In this document: piece after piece, positions 1 to 6,121 of the stretch
How positions within the stretch are numbered: position 1 is the first letter of the stretch
Layout of the letters: the number at the start of each line of letters is the position of its first letter
From: an uncultured Lachnospiraceae bacterium
Lineage (GTDB): Bacteria; Bacillota; Clostridia; Lachnospirales; Lachnospiraceae
Direction: 5' to 3'
Assembly (NCBI GenBank): GCA_934339365.1
Contig: CAKRHW010000025.1
Location: 1 to 12,493, forward strand
Length of the DNA stretch: 12,493 bases
Position numbers and translations under genes: made by a program
Notes under the pieces: generated by a model
What the model saw: the letters and a program-made list of their open reading frames with translations, nothing else
Database searches by the model: none
What the model was told of the DNA's origin: nothing

Positions 1-21
1 CATCTATAAATCTATAGAAAG

Positions 22-63
22 AATAAGTGCATAACCATCATTTCTATTGGTCATACACTTATT
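22..63 (+). promoter_or_regulatory. Leader hairpin before the response regulator
   Basis: Two 16-nt arms (22-37 and 48-63) pair at 14 of 16 positions around a 10-nt loop. The right arm ends 4 nt before the GAGGAG ribosome-binding site at 68-73. No U-tract follows, so it is not a normal terminator. A possible -10 (TATAAA, 5-10) lies inside the small dyad CTATA-AATC-TATAG (4-17), which would make the hairpin the start of the 5' leader. It could modulate translation or be a regulator site in DNA. The structure is seen directly; the function is inference. Confidence 0.4.
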
Positions 64-80
64 ATACGAGGAGTATCGAA

Positions 81-809
81 ATGACAAGGACGCAAAATAC
101 AATTTTAATTATTGAAGATGATAATGATATTAACCAAATGTTAAGCAGACTGTTGCAATTAAATGGTTTTTCCTCTGTTTCCGCTTATTCCGGTACAGAG
201 GGACTTCTGCTTCATAATGAAACTATTTCTCTGATTCTTCTTGACCTGATGCTTCCCGGTAAAAATGGAGAAGAGATCATTGATGAATTAAAAAAGAAAA
301 ATCCGGTTCCCATCATTGTTATGAGTGCCATTCACAATGTCGATAAAAAGGTCGATTTATTTACCCTTGGGGCAGATGACTACGTAAATAAACCATTTCA
401 CAATGAAGAACTCCTTGCCAGAATTCGTCTTCAGTTAAAGCATGCACAGGCAGCCCGAATGGATCATGACTCTTCTGGCAGTGTATCCGACAACACCCTT
501 TCTGAAAAACAGATTTTACACTATAAAGATATCACGTTAAATCCTGATACCCATGAAGTTTTCTGCAACAACAAAGAACTTCATTTTACCAAATATGAAT
601 TTGAACTTCTATCCACATTAATGAAAAATCCAAAACGTGTCTTTTCTAAAAGCAATCTGTTTGAACTCATCTGGGGGGAAGAATTTTTCGTGGAAGATAA
701 TACTATAAATGTTCATATCAGCAATATTCGAAACAAATTAAGAAAATGCAATCCAACAGAAGAATACATTGAAACGGTCTGGAGCGTAGGATATAAAATG
801 AAACCTTAA
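81..809 (+). CDS. OmpR-family response regulator of a peptide-antibiotic two-component system
   Basis: This 242-residue cytoplasmic transcription factor has an N-terminal receiver domain (about 5-118) and a C-terminal winged-helix DNA-binding domain (about 142-240). The receiver has the acidic pocket D13/D14, the phospho-acceptor D55 in LLDLMLPG, the switch residues S82 and Y101, and K104 in the VNKPF motif. The C-terminal half has the OmpR pattern ending in ETVWSVGYKM. The start at 81 is chosen because GAGGAG lies 7 nt upstream; an in-frame start at 27 would run through the leader hairpin and lacks a ribosome-binding site. The gene heads a regulator-ATPase-permease-kinase cluster like those controlling bacitracin or lantibiotic resistance (for example CprRK-CprABC). 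It is presumably phosphorylated by the kinase at 2693-3616 and likely acts at the CTTTAGA repeats downstream. The family call is secure; the inducing signal is inferred from its neighbours. Confidence 0.93.
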   Translation: MTRTQNTILIIEDDNDINQMLSRLLQLNGFSSVSAYSGTEGLLLHNETISLILLDLMLPGKNGEEIIDELKKKNPVPIIVMSAIHNVDKKVDLFTLGADDYVNKPFHNEELLARIRLQLKHAQAARMDHDSSGSVSDNTLSEKQILHYKDITLNPDTHEVFCNNKELHFTKYEFELLSTLMKNPKRVFSKSNLFELIWGEEFFVEDNTINVHISNIRNKLRKCNPTEEYIETVWSVGYKMKP

Positions 810-829
810 CTTTTTTCCGTAATAAAAAT

Positions 830-885
830 CTTTAGACTTTCTTTAGATTTGTCTTTAGATTTTTTTTAATGATCTCCTTTATACT
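830..885 (+). promoter_or_regulatory. Three CTTTAGA direct repeats and -10: likely regulator-controlled promoter
   Basis: CTTTAGA occurs exactly at 830-836, 841-847 and 853-859, with spacings of 11 and 12 nt, about one helical turn. A T-run follows, then a -10-like TATACT at 880-885. No good -35 lies 17 nt upstream of that -10. This fits an activator-dependent promoter: OmpR/PhoB-type regulators typically bind tandem direct repeats about 11 nt apart near the -35 region. Transcription would begin near 892, with the ATPase ribosome-binding site at 918-922. The repeats are seen directly; their assignment to the neighbouring regulator is inference. Confidence 0.55.
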
Positions 886-927
886 TAATTCTTGTAAGAA
901 ATCTAATTATTTTATGTGGAGGTATTT

Positions 928-1854
928 ATGGAAGATATAGTTTTACGAACAAATAATCTTACGAAATCCTATGGTTCTTTTACCGCATTAGACCATGTCA
1001 ATCTTACCGTAAGAAAAGGAGATATCTACGCACTTATCGGAAGAAATGGTGCTGGGAAAACAACCCTGATGAAAATCATCAACTCTCTTACCCCAAAATA
1101 TAACGGTTCTTTCGAACTCTTCGGGCAAAGTGATACAAGCAAATCTGATTCTCATAAAAGACTTGGATGTCTGATTGAAAATCCTGCATTTTTCCAGAAT
1201 CTGACAGCTTACCAAAATCTAAAATATTATGCACTGCAAAAAGGAATCTGTAATATCGACGCACAGATTGAAAAATCTCTTTCCCTTGTAAATTTAACAG
1301 AGAATCGAAATAAAAAATTTAAGAATTTTTCTCTTGGAATGAAGCAGCGACTTGGAATTGCCTTTGCACTGCTTGATAATCCGGATTTTATTATATTAGA
1401 CGAGCCAATTAACGGAATTGATCCGATTGGAATTCGGGAACTACGGGAAACATTTTTCAAATTAAACGAAGAAGAAAATATAACTATTTTAATTTCCAGT
1501 CATATTTTATCTGAACTTTATCACGTGGCAGATCATTTCTGCATCTTAGAACGTGGAAAGGTGGCCCGGGATTTAACCAAAGAGGAACTCGATCATGCAT
1601 GCAGCAAATGTATTGCGATTCAGACTGGTGATGGTCCAAAAGCAACCTTTGTTTTAGAAAATGTATTACATACCTGCAATTATAAAGTAATCAGTGACAA
1701 TGAAATTCACCTCTTTGACTTTCTTGACCAGCCGGAACTGGTAAATAAAACCCTTGTTACACATGACATTCCTGTAATGAGTATTTGTGAACGTGGTTCG
1801 TCATTAGAAGAATATTTTAAATCTGTGATTGAGGAGGTTGAAAGAAATGATTAA
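928..1854 (+). CDS. BcrA/LanF-type ABC exporter ATPase (bacitracin/lantibiotic protection)
   Basis: This 308-residue ATPase should power removal of a cell-envelope-acting peptide from the membrane together with the permease encoded next. Walker A is GRNGAGKTT (38-46), the signature is the BcrA-type FSLGMKQRL (134-142), Walker B is FIILDEP with D158 and E159, and the H-loop is H192. The Q-loop glutamine is replaced by glutamate (LIENPAFF, E84). This E-loop is known from lantibiotic-immunity (LanF) ATPases and supports the specificity call. The C-terminal 90 residues are a divergent accessory region usual for this family. ATG at 928 is chosen because GGAGG (918-922) sits 5 nt before it; a GTG at 916 would overlap that site. 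The last 8 bases overlap the permease gene, so the two are translationally coupled. The exporter class is firm; the actual peptide is unknown. Confidence 0.9.
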   Translation: MEDIVLRTNNLTKSYGSFTALDHVNLTVRKGDIYALIGRNGAGKTTLMKIINSLTPKYNGSFELFGQSDTSKSDSHKRLGCLIENPAFFQNLTAYQNLKYYALQKGICNIDAQIEKSLSLVNLTENRNKKFKNFSLGMKQRLGIAFALLDNPDFIILDEPINGIDPIGIRELRETFFKLNEEENITILISSHILSELYHVADHFCILERGKVARDLTKEELDHACSKCIAIQTGDGPKATFVLENVLHTCNYKVISDNEIHLFDFLDQPELVNKTLVTHDIPVMSICERGSSLEEYFKSVIEEVERND

Positions 1855-2683
1855 TATGTTACGTGCTGATTTTTATCGTATGACCAAAGGGAAATCCATC
1901 TACATCGCTCTTGCCATTATTTTTTTGCTAATCGGAGTCGATGTCTATCTGACTTCTCCCGGAACTATCGGAATGACATTTTATTTGAACAGTAACCAGA
2001 CAAGCAATACACCTGTAGGCATCAGTGAAGAAGAAATGAATCAATTTTCTATTTCTGAAATGAGAAAGGCAATGTTAAGCCAAGAAGACTACAAATTAGA
2101 CTTAGATATCATGTCCCACAATATTAATTTATATTATGTTTTTCTGATTATCATTGTCTTTTCCCTGACTACTGATTTTTCTCAGAAAAGCATAAAAAAT
2201 ACTCTTTCCTCTGCTATTAGCAGAAAAAGATATTACCTGTCTAAGACTGGTTTTATCATGATTACAGGAAGTTTTTTATTCTTTCTTTCTAATTATGCAG
2301 CCTACTTTTTAAACCTGATTTTTAACAAAAAGATTTCTTCAAGTTTTCTAGAAGTAACAAAGGTTAGTTTTTTGCAATTGCCGGTAATTTTACTGATATT
2401 AAGTTTTCTTACCTGCCTGGCTTTTCTCCTAAAAAAGAAAGCTTTATTCAATGCAATAACCATTCCTTTTATTATCATTACACAAACAGTACTTTCTGTT
2501 TTGCAAAACTTCTTTTCTATTAAGAAATATATCTCGAATTACGAAATCGAATGTGCTCTTTACAATTTAGCACAGTCACCGTCAACTAAGTATATCTCCG
2601 AAATTGTATGTATTAGCATCCTTGGCATTTTGTTATTACATTTCATTGGATATGCTTCATTCCGTAAATTAGAAATTAAATAA
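1847..2683 (+). CDS. ABC-2 type permease of the peptide-resistance exporter (BcrB/LanE-like)
   Basis: This 278-residue integral membrane protein is the likely partner of the preceding ATPase. About six hydrophobic segments are visible: 17-36, 94-110, 134-158, 175-195, 199-222 and 250-270. A large soluble loop (about 37-93) follows TM1. The cytoplasmic stretch after TM2 (FSQKSIKNTLSSAISRKRYY, 111-130) is the usual ABC-2/BcrB motif before TM3. ATG at 1847 lies 9 nt after GAGGAGG (1831-1837), and an 8-nt overlap with the ATPase stop implies coupled translation. LanFEG systems have two different permeases; only one is present here, so it probably works as a homodimer, as in BcrAB-like systems. 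Confidence 0.85.
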   Translation: MINMLRADFYRMTKGKSIYIALAIIFLLIGVDVYLTSPGTIGMTFYLNSNQTSNTPVGISEEEMNQFSISEMRKAMLSQEDYKLDLDIMSHNINLYYVFLIIIVFSLTTDFSQKSIKNTLSSAISRKRYYLSKTGFIMITGSFLFFLSNYAAYFLNLIFNKKISSSFLEVTKVSFLQLPVILLILSFLTCLAFLLKKKALFNAITIPFIIITQTVLSVLQNFFSIKKYISNYEIECALYNLAQSPSTKYISEIVCISILGILLLHFIGYASFRKLEIK

Positions 2684-2692
2684 TACAACAAC

Positions 2693-3616
2693 ATGAACTA
2701 TATTTTAATTATAACATTTACTTTGTTTATCATCTGCTTGCTTCTTCTTTTCCTTATGTTAGAAAAAAGAGAACTTCGCAGAATCACAAGAGAACTACAT
2801 ATTGTCAGAACTCAAAATTCTAATGGGGCCGTTCATTCCGAGCTGGCCCTAAAAGAATTACAGAATTTAATTGATGAAATGAACATTCTTTTATCCACCA
2901 GTCGTGAGAAAAAAATTTTTTATGAACATCAGAATCTGAAACTTCGAAAAATGACTACGAACATCTCTCATGATCTCCGGACCCCTCTGACTTCTGCCTT
3001 AGGTTACATCGATATGATGATTCAGTCCCCTATGCCGGAAGATGAAAAAATGCGGGAACTCCAGATTATTCAATCCAGACTTTACCGTATGGATGAACTT
3101 CTAAATTCCTTTTTTGAATTTTCACAGGTCATTTCAAGGGATAAAAAACCGGAGTTTTCTTCCTTAAATCTCATTGGCATTCTTGAGGAAAGTATCATTC
3201 ATTTTTACGATGATTTCAGTCAGGAACACCGACAGATTATTTTCGAACATTCTGTTAGCAGTTTTAAGATTTTCTCTCACAAAGAAATGCTTACAAGAAT
3301 CTTTGACAATATCATTTCAAATGCCAGAAAACATGGAACGAAAGATTTGCAGATTACATTTGAAGCAAACCACCCTTCCTTTCGAATTATCTTTTGTAAC
3401 CAGATTCCTAATACAAATGATCCTTCTAATTATTCGAAAGACCTCGATATGGAACATATTTTCGATGAATTTTATACATCTGACACATCCCATTCTCATG
3501 GGAATACTGGACTTGGACTTGCTATTGCCAAAGAATTTTCGCAGATACTCGGATTAACGATCTCTGCCAAAAAAGAAAATTCTTATCTCTATCTGATATT
3601 AGAAAAAACAAGCTAG
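2693..3616 (+). CDS. Short sensor histidine kinase with a single N-terminal membrane segment
   Basis: This 307-residue membrane kinase should phosphorylate the regulator at 81-809. One hydrophobic helix (about 3-23) is followed by a coiled-coil-like region (24-85), with no extracellular sensor domain. The dimerisation helix has the H-box NISHDLRTPLTS with H93. The ATPase domain has the N-box IFDNIISNARKHG (203-215) and the G2 box NTGLGLAIAK (271-280). The G1 box, usually DxGxG, is degenerate (FCNQIPN, 234-240), a variant I associate with kinases from lantibiotic/bacitracin loci. Such kinases often sense through their transporter, which fits the cluster. The start is 9 nt after the permease stop and has no recognisable ribosome-binding site (the preceding bases are A/C-rich), so it probably depends on reinitiation after the permease. 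Confidence 0.9.
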   Translation: MNYILIITFTLFIICLLLLFLMLEKRELRRITRELHIVRTQNSNGAVHSELALKELQNLIDEMNILLSTSREKKIFYEHQNLKLRKMTTNISHDLRTPLTSALGYIDMMIQSPMPEDEKMRELQIIQSRLYRMDELLNSFFEFSQVISRDKKPEFSSLNLIGILEESIIHFYDDFSQEHRQIIFEHSVSSFKIFSHKEMLTRIFDNIISNARKHGTKDLQITFEANHPSFRIIFCNQIPNTNDPSNYSKDLDMEHIFDEFYTSDTSHSHGNTGLGLAIAKEFSQILGLTISAKKENSYLYLILEKTS

Positions 3617-3617
3617 T

Positions 3618-3652
3618 AAAAGAGGGCTGATGCCAAACATCAACCCTCTTTT
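3618..3652. terminator. Bidirectional hairpin terminator between convergent operons
   Basis: Arms 3621-3632 and 3638-3649 (AGAGGGCTGATG / CATCAACCCTCT) pair at 11 of 12 positions around the loop CCAAA. The stem is flanked by AAA on the left and TT on the right, giving a short U-tract on both strands. It lies 1 nt after the kinase stop and next to the stop of the oppositely transcribed ATPase, so it should end both transcripts. Confidence 0.8.
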
Positions 3653-4399
3653 CTATTCCCGTACTCTTGCTAAAAAATCTTTTAATCGTTGATTTCTCGG
3701 GCTTTCAAAAAATGGCCCCGGTTCTCTGTCTTCTTTGATATTTTTCTCATCAATAAAGATAACTCGGCTTGCTACATCTCTTGCAAATCCCATCTCATGT
3801 GTAACCACAATCATTGTCATTCCTTCTTCTGCTAGTTCCTTCATAATTGCCAACACTTCTCCTACCATCTCCGGATCTAATGCAGAAGTCGGTTCATCAA
3901 ATAAAATAACATCCGGATTCATCGCTAATGTTCTCGCGATTGCAATTCTCTGTTTCTGACCTCCCGAAAGTTTTTCCGGATAAGAATCACCTTTCTCTGC
4001 CAGTCCGACTCTTTTAAGAAGCCTGTCCGCAGTTTTAGAAGCCTCTTCCTTCGATACTCCTTTTAATTTCATCGGTGCAAGCATAAGGTTTTCCCTCACT
4101 GTCATATTTGGAAAAAGATTAAATTGCTGAAATACCATTCCAATCTTCTGACGAATCAGATTAATATCCGTCTTTTTATCTAAAATATCCGTTCCTTCGA
4201 AAATAATCTGTCCGGAATCTGCCCGTTCCATACGGTTAATGGAACGAAGAAACGTAGATTTTCCACAGCCGGATGGTCCGATAATGGCAATCACTTCTCC
4301 TTTACAGATGGTTGTATTAATCCCATCTAATACCAGATGCTTCCCATATGACTTTTTTAGGTTTTTAATTTCAATCAATACATCCTTCTTATCTGCCAT
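3653..4399 (-). CDS. Polar amino-acid ABC importer ATPase (GlnQ-type), partner of the permuted fusion
   Basis: This 248-residue cytoplasmic ATPase energises the importer encoded just upstream on the same strand. Walker A is GPSGCGKST (41-49), the Q-loop is VFQQFNLFPNMT with Q91, the signature is LSGGQKQR (144-151), Walker B is VILFDEPTSALDP with D168/E169, and the H-loop is H201 in VVTHEMGFA. These are typical of the GlnQ/HisP group. After VIFID (213-217) the usual G-x-I-x-E-x-G turn is altered to KNIKEDREPG. ATG at 4399 has AAGGAGG about 10 nt upstream and overlaps the fusion gene by 11 nt, so the two are coupled and form one importer. The substrate cannot be read from the ATPase. The family call is very secure. 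Confidence 0.95.
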   Translation of the reverse strand: MADKKDVLIEIKNLKKSYGKHLVLDGINTTICKGEVIAIIGPSGCGKSTFLRSINRMERADSGQIIFEGTDILDKKTDINLIRQKIGMVFQQFNLFPNMTVRENLMLAPMKLKGVSKEEASKTADRLLKRVGLAEKGDSYPEKLSGGQKQRIAIARTLAMNPDVILFDEPTSALDPEMVGEVLAIMKELAEEGMTMIVVTHEMGFARDVASRVIFIDEKNIKEDREPGPFFESPRNQRLKDFLARVRE

Positions 4400-5939
4400 C
4401 TTTATGCAGCCTCCTTTCTAACCGTCCCACAAATGCTGTCATTATCATAACAATCACAAGATAAATCACAGCCACCGTAATCAATGGTAAAAATGCAGAA
4501 TAGGTTCCGCTTCGGATAATATCACCAGCTTTTGTCAGATCCATAAGTCCGATATAACCTACAATCGAACTTTCCTTAAGCAGTGCAATAAACTCATTTA
4601 ACATTGCAGGAAGTGCATTTTTTACCGCCTGTGGCATAATCACATACTTCATCGTCTGTGAATAATTAAATCCCAGACTGCGTCCTGCTTCAAACTGCCC
4701 GGTTGGAATTGAAATAATACCGGAACGCATTGCTTCTGCTACATACGCACCCGAATTCAGTCCAAACGCTAAAATGGCCACAATCACTGCATTCAGCTTC
4801 ACATTAGAAAAGATAACGTAATACATAATCAAAAGCTGAACCATCATCGGAGTACCTCTAAAAATCGTCAGATAAATCTTTACTAAGAAATTAGCAATCT
4901 TTGTCCCTGGTCCACTTTCGTCATTCCTGTCATACGCTACACGAATATTGGCAATCATAAATCCAATGAGAATTCCAATCATCCCTGCAAAAACTGTAAT
5001 AATAATTGTATTCAAAAGTCCCTTCGGAATATACTTCCAGCGATCCCCGTCTAGAAATGTTGACTTTACATTGTCAAAAAATCCCTGCTTACTATCATCC
5101 GTTGCTGCTTCTGGATTTTTTATAATGACAACCTGTTTCGATGTCGCATAAGACTGTGTAAAATCAATGTTTTTCTTTCTGTCTTCCGTTACCGTAATTC
5201 CTGACATTCCAAAATCTGCTTTCCCAGACTGTACAGAAATAATTACAGAAGCAAATTCCATATTCGAAATCTCTAATTTCATGCCCATCTTATCAGCAAT
5301 CGCTCTTGCCATATCTGCATCAATTCCAATGATTTCGCCATTGTCAAAATATTCATATGGTGGAAATTCTGCATTCGTAGCCATCACGATTTTTCCATTC
5401 GGATAATCCTTCTGACTTGAAGTATAACGCTCTCCTTTTCCATTAATATAATAATCAATAATCTTCTGCTTCGTGCCATCTGCATTGATTTCATCAATTG
5501 CCTGATTGATTTTGTCTGTCAGGTCCTTATTTTTTTTAGAAACACAAATGGCATAATCTTCCACTGCAAATTCCTGCTCTAAAATCTTTAGCTCCGGATT
5601 CTTCTCCACATATGCTTTCGCAGGCTGCTCATCAATCAAAACACAGTCAATCTTCTTCTGCTTCAATGCCTGAATCGCATCTGCACCCTTATTGTACCTT
5701 AAAACCTGTGCAGTTCCTTCCTTCTCATAATCGGAAGCATAGATATCTCCCGTCGTTCCTAACTGCACACCAATGCGGGATCCTTTTAAATCATCCACAC
5801 TCGCAATCGTTTTTTCATCAGACTTCTGATTCGCTGCCTGTGCAAATACTGCCGCATACTCTGTGACAAATCCGGTAGCAAGCACAACTGCCAGAATCAG
5901 AATGCTCCATAACAGCTTACATTTTCTCTGCTTTATCAT
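4389..5939 (-). CDS. Amino-acid ABC importer: circularly permuted binding domain fused to permease
   Basis: This 516-residue membrane protein joins a polar amino-acid-binding domain to a GlnP/HisM-type permease. A signal/anchor segment (about 9-33) comes first. Residues 45-166 match lobe 2 and the C-terminal return of SBP_bac_3 proteins: SVDDLKGSRIGVQLGTTG, the conserved Asp (D103), then the helix ending near DGTKQKIIDYYI. After a linker, residues 183-275 match the normal N-terminus: ATNAEFPPYEYF (187-198), GIDADMA (205-211), and GITVTEDR with the carboxylate-binding R254. The halves are therefore in reversed order relative to GlnH/HisJ, yet every usual ligand-contact position is present. The permease (about 305-510) has the EAA loop starting at E417 and ending near NALPA. 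ATG at 5939 has GAGGAGG upstream. The importer class is firm; the ligand is unknown. It is shorter than the tandem-SBD GlnP of Lactococcus (about 730 residues). Confidence 0.9.
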   Translation of the reverse strand: MIKQRKCKLLWSILILAVVLATGFVTEYAAVFAQAANQKSDEKTIASVDDLKGSRIGVQLGTTGDIYASDYEKEGTAQVLRYNKGADAIQALKQKKIDCVLIDEQPAKAYVEKNPELKILEQEFAVEDYAICVSKKNKDLTDKINQAIDEINADGTKQKIIDYYINGKGERYTSSQKDYPNGKIVMATNAEFPPYEYFDNGEIIGIDADMARAIADKMGMKLEISNMEFASVIISVQSGKADFGMSGITVTEDRKKNIDFTQSYATSKQVVIIKNPEAATDDSKQGFFDNVKSTFLDGDRWKYIPKGLLNTIIITVFAGMIGILIGFMIANIRVAYDRNDESGPGTKIANFLVKIYLTIFRGTPMMVQLLIMYYVIFSNVKLNAVIVAILAFGLNSGAYVAEAMRSGIISIPTGQFEAGRSLGFNYSQTMKYVIMPQAVKNALPAMLNEFIALLKESSIVGYIGLMDLTKAGDIIRSGTYSAFLPLITVAVIYLVIVMIMTAFVGRLERRLHKDGR

Positions 5940-5969
5940 TTACTTCCTCCTCGTATCATTTACAGATAA

Positions 5970-5998
5970 ACTTTACACTATATCCTTTCATTATGCAA
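5970..5998 (-). promoter_or_regulatory. Possible promoter of the minus-strand importer operon
   Basis: On the minus strand, TTGCAT (5993-5998) is followed after exactly 17 nt by TAAAGT (5970-5975). Both are imperfect hexamers. Transcription would start near 5963, leaving a leader of about 24 nt with the GAGGAGG site. A nearby TATAGT gives a better -10 but has no usable -35. Plausible but not certain. Confidence 0.35.
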
Positions 5999-6013
5999 GT
6001 TTTGTTTTTAAAC

Positions 6014-6045
6014 CAGATTCGTCCTTTTTATTCCAGATGAATCTG
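6014..6045. promoter_or_regulatory. Operator-like inverted repeats between divergent importer promoters
   Basis: The 10-nt arms CAGATTCGTC (6014-6023) and GATGAATCTG (6036-6045) pair at 9 of 10 positions across a 12-nt spacer. The right arm lies inside a separate tight dyad, CAGAT-GA-ATCTG (6034-6045), which ends 10 bp before the -35 of the plus-strand promoter. The position between divergent operons suits a shared regulator. I do not recognise a known consensus. Confidence 0.4.
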
Positions 6046-6055
6046 CATTTATGAC

Positions 6056-6084
6056 TTGTTATTTCCGCCTAAAATCTATATACT
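6056..6084 (+). promoter_or_regulatory. Sigma-A promoter of the plus-strand importer operon
   Basis: TTGTTA (6056-6061), a 17-nt spacer and TATACT (6079-6084) match the housekeeping consensus well. Transcription would begin near 6091, about 31 nt before the ATG at 6122. This also argues against the longer in-frame start at 6056, which would coincide with the -35 hexamer. Confidence 0.7.
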
Positions 6085-6121
6085 ACTAAAAGAAACTACT
6101 CACAAAAGAAAGGAATTACTC

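Noticed and set aside
27..80. Longer response-regulator start at 27
   Set aside because: It lacks a ribosome-binding site, would translate the leader hairpin, and adds 18 residues absent from the family; ATG at 81 has GAGGAG.
4389..5939. Permuted fusion as an assembly or frameshift artefact
   Set aside because: A single uninterrupted 516-codon frame with a signal segment, ribosome-binding site and all ligand-contact positions argues for a real protein, though re-sequencing would settle it.
6056..6121. Longer canonical-fusion start at 6056
   Set aside because: It coincides with the -35 hexamer and would put a polar extension before the signal segment.
5940..6121. T-box or amino-acid riboswitch ahead of the importers
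   Set aside because: The leaders are only about 25-31 nt from the predicted starts, with no T-box motif or long structured RNA.
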